From positions 558,001 through 622,000 of the forward strand of contig CAWIBX010000007.1 of assembly GCA_963834405.1 (NCBI GenBank): a stretch of 64,000 bases of DNA. The letters run 5' to 3'. This document shows positions 57,868 to 64,000 of the stretch, one piece after another. The stretch comes from Bog-473 sp963834405 (GTDB lineage: Bacteria; Actinomycetota; Acidimicrobiia; Acidimicrobiales; RAAP-2). How positions within the stretch are numbered: the stretch's first letter is position 1; the number at the start of each line of letters is the position of its first letter. Position numbers and translations under genes: made by a program. The notes under the pieces were generated by a model. The model was not told where the DNA came from. It saw only the letters and a list, made by a program, of their open reading frames with translations, and did no database searches.

Positions 57868-59200
57868 AGGTGTCCTCTATGTCGGAGAGGGCGAGCGGCG
57901 TCGCCAGGTCCGCCACCGTCGGCCCGGCCCGGTCCGCCACGCCTTGGAGCAGGTCCCCGTCGAAGCCCCAGAGCTCGACTGCGTTGCGGCCGAGGATCTT
58001 GCGCAGGTCCTCTTCGGGCAACCCGCCGAAGATGTGGCGCAGCGTCTCACGGTGCACCGGTGCCGCGCCTTCGAGGTGCGGGTAGTCCGCACCCCACATC
58101 AGCCTGTCGATGCCGATCTCGTGACGCATCTCGGCCTCGTAGCGCTTCATCAGCGATCCCCCGAGCCAGACGTGCTTCGCGAAGTACTCGCCCGGCCGCA
58201 TGTCGAGGTAGGAGCGGACCGGCGCGCCGCCGTGGGTGTCGAAGAAGGACTCCATGTCGCGGATCAACGACGGGAGCCACTGGACGCCGTTCTCCGTGAC
58301 CACGACCCGGAGGTCGGGGTGACGGTCGAACACACCGCCGAAGATCATGAACCACAGCGGGCGGCGGGTGAACACGAAGACCTCGTAGAGCCCGAGCATG
58401 CCGCCGTGGCGCTCGTCGTACAGGAATTTGGTGTCGGTGGCCGATCCCGAGGCGCCCGTGTGCAAGGTGACGACCATGTCGTGCTCCTCGCAGGCGCTCC
58501 AGAACGGCTCGTAGTAGTCGTCCGCGTACCCGGGGAGCTTGGAGCCGACTGACATGGCCGGGATCATCACCCCGCCGAAGATCCCGTGCTCGCGCGCCCA
58601 CGCGACCTCCTCGACGGCGCGGTCCATGTCGTGGAAGTCGATGGGCATGCACCCGGCGCGCCGGCCCGGTGCCGCCGCGCAGAAGTCGGACAGCCAGCGC
58701 ACGTACGCGTGGAGCGCCGGCCAGACGACGTCGAGTCCCTTGTCCGTGTGCCCTCCGAGATACATGGCCGGAGAGAGCCCGCCGGCCAGGATCGGCCCCG
58801 GCAGCGTCACCTCCGCGTGAATCCCCTGTTCCTCCAGGAATTCGAGCCGGCGGCCGTCCCCGTCGTCCGGGATGACCCAGTCCGTGCCGTAGTGCGCCAG
58901 CCACCCGCGGGCCGCCTCGATGTCGACCCCCATGCCGGCCAGCCGGCGGGCCGCCGTCGCCCGCACCGGGTCGCTCTCGTCCACCTCGCCCGGATCAAAC
59001 CCACCGAACATGGAGATGGCGAGCGCGGACATGTCGCCGAACTCGGCGACGGCGTCCCGGTGCGGCGGGTCCACGTAGGACAGGAACTCGTCGAGGCTGC
59101 CGGGGGAGGCGTGGGTGTCGGCCGAGACGACGACGTAGTTCCGGCCGGTCGTGGTGGCGGCGCCGGCCCTGGCGTTCCCTCCGCTCGCGCCCTCAGCCAT
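57815..59200 (-). CDS. Amidohydrolase family metal-dependent hydrolase
   Basis: A 461-aa amidohydrolase-2 (COG2159-like) protein. Metal ligands are suggested in VVSADTHASP (DxH), VVTLHTGASG (His) and LMWGADYPHLEG (Asp). The family includes decarboxylases and hydrolases for aromatic and alicyclic acids. ATG 59200 (MAEGASGGN) has GAAGGGAGA upstream. It is convergent with the broken GNAT, overlapping its 3' end, and divergent from the COG4280-like gene over 109 bp. Confidence 0.85.
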   Translation of the reverse strand: MAEGASGGNARAGAATTTGRNYVVVSADTHASPGSLDEFLSYVDPPHRDAVAEFGDMSALAISMFGGFDPGEVDESDPVRATAARRLAGMGVDIEAARGWLAHYGTDWVIPDDGDGRRLEFLEEQGIHAEVTLPGPILAGGLSPAMYLGGHTDKGLDVVWPALHAYVRWLSDFCAAAPGRRAGCMPIDFHDMDRAVEEVAWAREHGIFGGVMIPAMSVGSKLPGYADDYYEPFWSACEEHDMVVTLHTGASGSATDTKFLYDERHGGMLGLYEVFVFTRRPLWFMIFGGVFDRHPDLRVVVTENGVQWLPSLIRDMESFFDTHGGAPVRSYLDMRPGEYFAKHVWLGGSLMKRYEAEMRHEIGIDRLMWGADYPHLEGAAPVHRETLRHIFGGLPEEDLRKILGRNAVELWGFDGDLLQGVADRAGPTVADLATPLALSDIEDTFSWSLARPVPLAPAPAG

Positions 59201-59309
59201 CTGACCCGTCTCCCTTCACCAGAATCCCTGGTCAATGCTCTGAACACTACCCCTGGTCCGGCGTGTCGGGCGGTGGCGCACCAGCCCGATAATTTCTCCA
59301 CAGCCCGCG

Positions 59310-60077
59310 ATGCACACCTCGTCCACACTCGTCCTCGTCCTGGCCGTCTTCGCGGCCAGCCTCGTAGAAATGGTCGAGGCGTTGACGATCGTCGTGGCGG
59401 CCGGAGTCAGCCGGGGCTGGCGGTCGGCGCTCCAGGGCGCGGTGGCCGCCGCGCTCCTGCTTGGTGTCCTCGTCGTGGCCGTCGGGGTGCCCCTCATCCG
59501 CTACATCCCCATTGACACGCTGCGCGTGATCGTCGGCGCGCTCCTCCTGGTGCTCGGCCTCAACTGGTTGCGCAAGGCCATCCTGCGCACCACTGGGTTC
59601 AAGAAGATGCACGACGAGGACGAGATTTACGCCGAGACGGTCGCCGAGCTCTCCGAGGGAGTCGGCGCGGCGCGTCGGCGCGGCTACGACGGTGTCGGCT
59701 TCGCGGTCGCCTTCAAAGGCGTCTTCCTGGAGGGCACCGAGGTGGTCCTCATCGTGGTCAGCCTGGGGGCGGCCCAGCACCGGCTCGGGCTGGCCGCGGT
59801 GGCCGCGGGCGTTGCGGTGGTGCTGGTCGCCGTCGTCGGTGCGCTGGCGGCCCGCCAGCTCAGCGAGGTCCCGGAGAACACCATCAAGGCCGCGGTCGGG
59901 GTCATGCTGACCAGCTTCGGCGTCTTCTGGAGCGGCGAAGGAGCCGGGGTGCACTGGCCGGGCGGGGATGTGGCCATCCCCGTGCTCGCGGTCTTCTTCG
60001 CGGGCGTGTTCTTCGCGTACAGCGCGCTGCTGCGCACGCGGCCGCACGAGCGGGCGGTCGAGGAGGCGCCGGCATGA
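59310..60077 (+). CDS. COG4280-type membrane protein
   Basis: A 255-aa polytopic protein with about seven TM helices. Two similar glutamate motifs lie in TM segments, SLVEMVEALTIV (about 17-28) and FLEGTEVVLIV (about 140-150), a repeated-Glu pattern also seen in FTR1-type and related cation transporters, so cation transport is possible. A soluble loop (about 90-130) separates them. It overlaps the next small membrane gene (ATGA). The family's function is not established. Confidence 0.75.
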   Translation: MHTSSTLVLVLAVFAASLVEMVEALTIVVAAGVSRGWRSALQGAVAAALLLGVLVVAVGVPLIRYIPIDTLRVIVGALLLVLGLNWLRKAILRTTGFKKMHDEDEIYAETVAELSEGVGAARRRGYDGVGFAVAFKGVFLEGTEVVLIVVSLGAAQHRLGLAAVAAGVAVVLVAVVGALAARQLSEVPENTIKAAVGVMLTSFGVFWSGEGAGVHWPGGDVAIPVLAVFFAGVFFAYSALLRTRPHERAVEEAPA

Positions 60078-60295
60078 CGGGCGTCGGGCGTCTGCTCCGG
60101 GCCTTCGGCCGCTTCTGGTGGGACTTCCTGGTCGGCGACACCCCCGAGCTCGCCCTGGCCACCGGCGGCGTGGTCGCCGTGGCCTTCCTGCTGGCCGGCA
60201 CCCGCTGGCTCGGCGCCATCGTGTTGCCGCTGCTGGCCGCGGGCTTCCTCCTGCTGAGCGCGCTGCGGGGCAGCCGGCGGGCGCCGGGGAAGTAG
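60074..60295 (+). CDS. Small membrane protein, partner of the COG4280-type protein
   Basis: A 73-aa protein with two TM helices (about 28-45 and 47-66, LATGGVVAVAFLLAG and LGAIVLPLLAAGFLLL). Its ATG overlaps the upstream stop, so they are co-translated and may act together. A Gly/Arg/Lys tail ends it. IS copy 2 starts 34 bp downstream. Confidence 0.7.
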   Translation: MTGVGRLLRAFGRFWWDFLVGDTPELALATGGVVAVAFLLAGTRWLGAIVLPLLAAGFLLLSALRGSRRAPGK

Positions 60296-60404
60296 GCGGG
60301 CGGCACTCGTCGCGGGACCGCCGCGGTCCTTAACCCTGATAATTCGTCCGGCCCCTGAACGCGCGGTGCGCGCGTCCGCGTAAAAGCCCCCCGTAACTGG
60401 GAGA

Positions 60405-61820
60405 ATGGTTGTCGCCGAACACACCTTCCAACCAGTTCCGGAGGGCTCCTTGAAAGTGCACCGTAGTCGCTCGGTCAGGCGCGCCAAAGTGATACCCGAC
60501 GCCAAGAACTTGGTCAGCCATGCCGGTGCCGCACTACTGGCCGAGTTGGCTGATCGCAGCGGGTTGACCGAGGCCATGTCGGTGGCCATGGCCGAGTGTG
60601 GGATCTCCTGGCATACCCATGATCCGGGCGTCGTGCTCACCCACCTCGCCGTGGCCATCGCGGATGGGGCTGACTGTCTGGCCGACATCGCCGCCCTCAA
60701 AGAACAAGAAGATCTCTTCGGCCCGGTCGCCTCGGTGGCGACGGCGTGGCGGGCCGTGCACGCGACGGCTTCTGTCGAACTGCGGGCGATTCCACTGGCC
60801 ATGGCCGCCGCCCGTGCGCGCGTCTGGGCCGCCCAGCCACCGGTCGGCCTGATGATCTGGGACTTCGACTCCACCTTGCTCAACGTGCATTCTGAGAAAG
60901 AGGATGCCGCCCCGACCTACAAGCACGGCTTCGGGTTCAACCCCTTGGCCGTGTGGTGCGACACCACCACCGAGCCCTTAGCGGCCATGCTGCGTCCGGG
61001 CAATGCGGCACCGGGCGACACCGACGACCACCTCGAACTGCTCGAGCAGGTGGTGCGTGCTGTCCCTGCCGAGTATGCCCTCGGCCACGAAGAAGGTGAC
61101 GATCCCGCACTGGTGCTCCACCCGATCTTGGTCCGGGCCGACTCGGCCGGGGCCTCCCATCGCTTCGTCCAATCGCTCACCGACGCCAACTTCGACTACT
61201 CGATCGGCTTCCCCATCAGCGGTTCTGTGCGTGACGCCCTGCTCTTGGCCCAAGAGGAGGACTGGGTGCGAGCGAGAGAACTCGACGGGGGGATCCGAGA
61301 CGGGGCCGAGGTCATCGAGCTCAGCAAGCTCTACTCAGTGACGGGTTGGCCCGATGACATGCGCTTGATCTGTCGCCGCGAACGCCCGCACCCCGGAGCC
61401 CAGCTCTCCCTCTTTGACACCCATGCCGGCTGGCGGCACACCTGCTTTGTCACCAACACGAACGACGAGGACATCGCGGCGATCGAGCTGCGCCATCGTG
61501 GTCACGCCAGGGTCGAGGACCGGGTGCGCGCCTGGAAGGACTGCGGACTGGCCAACCTGCCTTTCGATGGCTTCTGTGCCAACGAGGCCTGGGTGGCGGT
61601 CAGCTTGATCGCCGGCGCACTTATGGCCTGGAGCCAGATGACGTGTTTCGACGGAGCGTTGGCCAAGGCCGAACCCAAGACCATGCGCTATCGCGTCCTG
61701 CACGTCGCCGCCGTCCTCGCCCACCGCGGGCGTGACCTCATCGTGCACCTCGACGAGACCTGGCCCTGGGCCAGCGAGTTGGCCACGGCCTTCACGCGTC
61801 TACGCGCCGCGTTCCCATAG
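60405..61820 (+). CDS. IS1380-family transposase (type 2)
   Basis: A 471-aa DDE transposase, with LMIWDFDSTLLNVHSEKE (first Asp), then PTYKHGFGFNPLAVW, ILVRADSAGASHRFVQS (second Asp) and GHARVEDRVRAWKDCGLAN (Glu). It is only moderately similar to the copy-1 transposase at 9387, so the elements are different IS types. The ATG at 60405 is used; a later start near SVRRAKVIP is possible. No frameshift, so it may be active. Confidence 0.88.
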   Translation: MVVAEHTFQPVPEGSLKVHRSRSVRRAKVIPDAKNLVSHAGAALLAELADRSGLTEAMSVAMAECGISWHTHDPGVVLTHLAVAIADGADCLADIAALKEQEDLFGPVASVATAWRAVHATASVELRAIPLAMAAARARVWAAQPPVGLMIWDFDSTLLNVHSEKEDAAPTYKHGFGFNPLAVWCDTTTEPLAAMLRPGNAAPGDTDDHLELLEQVVRAVPAEYALGHEEGDDPALVLHPILVRADSAGASHRFVQSLTDANFDYSIGFPISGSVRDALLLAQEEDWVRARELDGGIRDGAEVIELSKLYSVTGWPDDMRLICRRERPHPGAQLSLFDTHAGWRHTCFVTNTNDEDIAAIELRHRGHARVEDRVRAWKDCGLANLPFDGFCANEAWVAVSLIAGALMAWSQMTCFDGALAKAEPKTMRYRVLHVAAVLAHRGRDLIVHLDETWPWASELATAFTRLRAAFP

Positions 61821-61858
61821 CAGAACGGGTCCCGGCGCCCGACCCCGAAGCGACTTCG

Positions 61859-61910
61859 CAGGGCGTGACATCACCAAGCGGATCGAGTGCTCTGGACGCT
61901 TCACGCCCTG
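61859..61910. terminator. Inverted repeat in the tail of IS copy 2
   Basis: CAGGGCGTGA (61859-61868) and TCACGCCCTG (61901-61910) are exact reverse complements over a 32-nt loop. It may end the transposase transcript. Confidence 0.45.
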
Positions 61911-62042
61911 AAGGCCGCTCGCCGCGCCGGAGACCGCCTACGAACCAACTTTGGGTCTTGAGGCTGCATCACCGGAGGCCGGACGAATGATCGAGGTTAA
62001 GGTGAGGAGCGGCCGCGAGGCCGATCGACCCTTGGGGGCAGC

Positions 62043-63299
62043 ATGACGACCACGGCGGGACTGAGCGTCGGCGACGCGGGCAGGGCCTTCGTCGATCCGG
62101 GCGCGTACGCGGACGAGGACCGGTTTCACGAGGCGGTGGCGCTCCTGCGGCTCGAGGACCCGGTCCATTGGGTGGACGAGCCGGGGTACCGGCCGTTCTG
62201 GGCGGTCACCCGGCACGCCGACGTCATGGACGTCGAGCGCGACAACCATCGTTTCCTCAGCGCGCCGCGCCCGCTGCTCGCAAACCAGGAGGCCGAGGCG
62301 CTGCTGGAGGAGCAGGGGAACACGCTGCGCACGCTCATCCACATGGACGAGCCGGACCACAAGGCCTACCGCGCCATCGCGGCCGCGTGGTTCCAGCCCA
62401 ACGCACTGCGCCGGATGGACGACCGGATGCGGGAACTGGCGGCTCGCTTCGTCGACCGGATGGCGGAGCTGGGGACGGCATGCGACTTCGTCCAGGACAT
62501 CGCCGTGCACTACCCGCTCTACGTCATCCTCTCCCTTCTCGGGCTCCCCGAGAGCGACTTCGACCGCATGCTGATGCTGACCCAGCAGCTCTTCGGCGGC
62601 GACGACGAGGAACTGCGCCGGTCGACCGACCCGCAGGAGCAGTTCACCGTGCTGCTCGACTTCTTCAACTACTTCACGACCTTGACCGCGTCCCGCCGCG
62701 CCCAGCCGACGGACGACCTGGCGTCCGTGCTGGCCAACGCGCGGATCGACGGCGAGTACCTGCCCGACATGGACCTGGCGTCGTACTACGTCATCATCGC
62801 CACCGCCGGGCACGACACCACCAGCTCCACGATCGCCGGCGGCCTCCACGCGCTCCTGCGGCACCCCGACCAGCTGGCGCGGTTGTCGGACGACCTCGCC
62901 CTGCTGCCGACCGCGGTCGAGGAGATGATCCGCTGGGTCACGCCGGTCAAGGAGTTCATGCGCACGGCCGCCGGGGACTCGGTGGTGGGCGGCACGGAGG
63001 TCGCGGCGGGCCAGTCGCTCTACCTGGCCTACCTGTCGGCCAACCGGGACGAGGCCGTGTTCGACGACCCCTTCGCCTTCGACGTGGGGCGCCAGCCGAA
63101 CAAGCACCTGGCCTTCGGCTTCGGGCCGCACTTCTGCCTCGGCGCGCAGCTGGCGCGCATGGAGACGCGCGCCCTCTTCGCCGAGTTGCTGCCCCGGCTC
63201 GAGGGGATGGAGCTCGCCGGCACGCCCAAGGCGTCGGCCACCGTCTTCGTCGGCGGCCTCAAGACCCTGCCCATCCGCTACTCCATCCGCCCCGCGTAG
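62043..63299 (+). CDS. Cytochrome P450
   Basis: A 418-aa P450. I-helix ATAGHDTTSS with the acid-alcohol pair at 255-260, ExxR as EEMIRW (293-298) and the heme loop FGFGPHFCLG (358-367) with Cys365 the iron ligand. Bacterial class I; no fused reductase or ferredoxin is seen, so partners must be elsewhere. The nearest relatives may be steroid- or lipid-hydroxylating P450s, but that is inference. Its start is 42 bp after the IS copy 2 target site, so its promoter region may have been interrupted. Confidence 0.92.
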   Translation: MTTTAGLSVGDAGRAFVDPGAYADEDRFHEAVALLRLEDPVHWVDEPGYRPFWAVTRHADVMDVERDNHRFLSAPRPLLANQEAEALLEEQGNTLRTLIHMDEPDHKAYRAIAAAWFQPNALRRMDDRMRELAARFVDRMAELGTACDFVQDIAVHYPLYVILSLLGLPESDFDRMLMLTQQLFGGDDEELRRSTDPQEQFTVLLDFFNYFTTLTASRRAQPTDDLASVLANARIDGEYLPDMDLASYYVIIATAGHDTTSSTIAGGLHALLRHPDQLARLSDDLALLPTAVEEMIRWVTPVKEFMRTAAGDSVVGGTEVAAGQSLYLAYLSANRDEAVFDDPFAFDVGRQPNKHLAFGFGPHFCLGAQLARMETRALFAELLPRLEGMELAGTPKASATVFVGGLKTLPIRYSIRPA

Positions 63300-63318
63300 A
63301 CGCGGCGGCACAGCCGGC

Positions 63319-63340
63319 CCGCGCCGTGGTGGTGGCGCGG
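63319..63340 (+). terminator. Hairpin after the P450 gene
   Basis: CCGCGCC (63319-63325) and GGCGCGG (63334-63340), a 7-bp stem with an 8-nt loop, 19 bp past the stop. No T-run. Confidence 0.45.
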
Positions 63341-63401
63341 TGCCCCGGGGTGGTGGTGCCACCCTTCTCACCGACAGGCGTCGCCGTCAAGATTCGCAAC
63401 A

Positions 63402-63475
63402 GCGGTTCCCCCTCCCGCCATCCGCGTGAGGAGGAACCGCGGGAAGACGGATGGCTCGGAGAGAGCACTCTCCGA
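63402..63475 (+). ncRNA. Candidate structured leader RNA (interleaved helices plus hairpin)
   Basis: Helix A pairs 63402-63409 with 63433-63440; helix B pairs 63417-63424 with 63448-63455. Both are 8 perfect base pairs and are interleaved (A-B-A'-B'), so they either form a pseudoknot or are alternatives. A perfect 8-bp hairpin with an AGCA loop (63456-63475) abuts helix B. It lies directly upstream of the ribosome site of the secreted-protein gene at 63502, so it could act as a control element. It matches no riboswitch family I can name. Confidence 0.4.
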
Positions 63476-63501
63476 CAGGGCCCTTGGCGAGAGGAGCACG
63501 A

Positions 63502-64000
63502 ATGTTCAGAAGGAAGCTGGTCATCGGCGCGGGCGTGGCGATCCTGGCGGTGATGCTGCTCCCCGCGGTTGCGGCATCCGCGGGTGGCTGGGGTTATGGC
63601 CACCTCGGACGGCACCTCGGGCGCCCGATTCCGGGCACCGCCGTCGTGGAGGTGCAGAACGGCCCGTACGGGCCCGTTCTCGCGGTGGGCGGCGCCGGCG
63701 CCTCCTACGACCCCACCACCAGTACCGGATACCCACCGGGATCCGACTTGTACTTCGCCACGGTGGACCCGCCGACCTACGGCTCGTCGTTCGGCCACCC
63801 CTACCAGGCGGGGTGCACGACCACCGTCGTCTCCGGCACCCTCTTCGGCGCGATTTCGTGCACCGGTCCCGAGACCTCCCCATCGGACTGGCCCGCCTTC
63901 ACGACCACCGGCTACCCGATCGCGGGCCCCGGTGTGAACGAGCGACTGTTGGGCGCCGTGTGGCGGTCCGATCTGGACGCGTTCCAGGTCACCTACGCCG
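63502..64000 (+). CDS. Secreted protein, unknown (3' end outside window)
   Basis: 166 complete codons are visible. The N-terminus MFRRKLVIGAGVAILAV is a signal peptide, with likely cleavage after the VAASAGG region. The mature part is rich in Gly/Ser/Thr/Pro/Tyr (GYPPGSDLYFATVDPPTYGS). I recognise no domain. The ATG at 63502 has GAGAGGAG upstream. The 202-bp gap to the P450 gene holds a terminator and the candidate structured leader. Confidence 0.75.
   Translation, partial: MFRRKLVIGAGVAILAVMLLPAVAASAGGWGYGHLGRHLGRPIPGTAVVEVQNGPYGPVLAVGGAGASYDPTTSTGYPPGSDLYFATVDPPTYGSSFGHPYQAGCTTTVVSGTLFGAISCTGPETSPSDWPAFTTTGYPIAGPGVNERLLGAVWRSDLDAFQVTYA

Larger units (their letters stand above)
60330..62000. 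mobile_element. IS1380-family insertion sequence (copy 2, different type)
   Basis: Imperfect terminal inverted repeats 60334-60353 and 61977-61996 (outer CCCTGAT / ATCGAGG, inner CGTCCGGCC / GGCCGGACG) with three mismatches. An exact TTAA target duplication flanks the element (60330-60333 and 61997-62000). It carries one rightward transposase. A 10-bp inverted repeat lies in its 3' noncoding tail (61859-61868 and 61901-61910). Confidence 0.85.

Overview
The window is high-GC DNA (roughly 70 percent) with dense, often 1-4 bp overlapping genes, many GTG starts, a MurT/GatD pair, TldD/TldE, DUF1707/PspC proteins, MMPL transport and many acyl-CoA, thiolase/DUF35 and sulfotransferase-type genes. 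This points to an Actinomycetota chromosome. The gene mix (amidohydrolase, carotenoid oxygenase, DUF1214, thiolase-DUF35 pairs, cytochrome P450) is reminiscent of Acidimicrobiia, but that is inference and no rRNA or other marker is present to settle it. No rRNA, tRNA, CRISPR array, phage or plasmid module was found.

Layout: (1) 1-6739, a TetR gene divergent from a tight four-gene operon: acyl reductase-HAD fusion, zinc alcohol dehydrogenase, LarA-like protein and PlsC acyltransferase. (2) 6888-14698, a PAS-GGDEF-EAL protein, an IS1380-family element, and a leftward response regulator/hybrid kinase/lipoprotein operon. (3) 15077-20923, a hydrolase remnant, a GNAT, then a leftward operon for HAD-PlsC, MurT, GatD and YccF, with a divergent LysR regulator. 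(4) 21120-28467, a GNAT, an acyltransferase-3/SGNH gene split by a frameshift, Gfo/Idh/MocA, TldD/TldE and a twice-frameshifted small gene. (5) 28569-36025, a DUF4389 membrane protein, methyltransferase, serine hydrolase, NHL-repeat protein, kinase remnant, HD protein and sulfotransferase. (6) 36086-43944, DUF1214 divergent from a rightward CoA-ester gene group (acyl-CoA dehydrogenase, cysteine-less thiolase, DUF35, AMP ligase, SDR, diiron protein). (7) 44109-49897, a membrane-anchored protein, carotenoid oxygenase, cold-shock protein, CysQ-type phosphatase and a two-component system. (8) 50000-60295, PspC, DUF1707, cNMP-binding, MMPL, aldo/keto reductase, a second DUF35/thiolase pair, a methyltransferase, a broken GNAT, an amidohydrolase and a COG4280-type membrane pair. 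(9) 60330-64000, a second IS1380-family element, a cytochrome P450 and the start of a secreted protein behind a possibly structured leader.

The main theme is lipid and CoA-thioester chemistry: two acyl-handling operons, two thiolase/DUF35 pairs of opposite active-site type, and two PlsC proteins. At least nine genes have a TAnnnT hexamer 6-7 nt before the start codon and no Shine-Dalgarno, so leaderless transcription is probably common. Several genes carry single-base frameshifts. The most unusual signals are a near-identical A-tract/palindrome element at two convergent gene junctions, two IS1380-type elements at TTAA-like sites (one exactly at a stop codon), interleaved helices in the leader at 63402-63475, and the unassigned reductase/LarA-like/PlsC operon.
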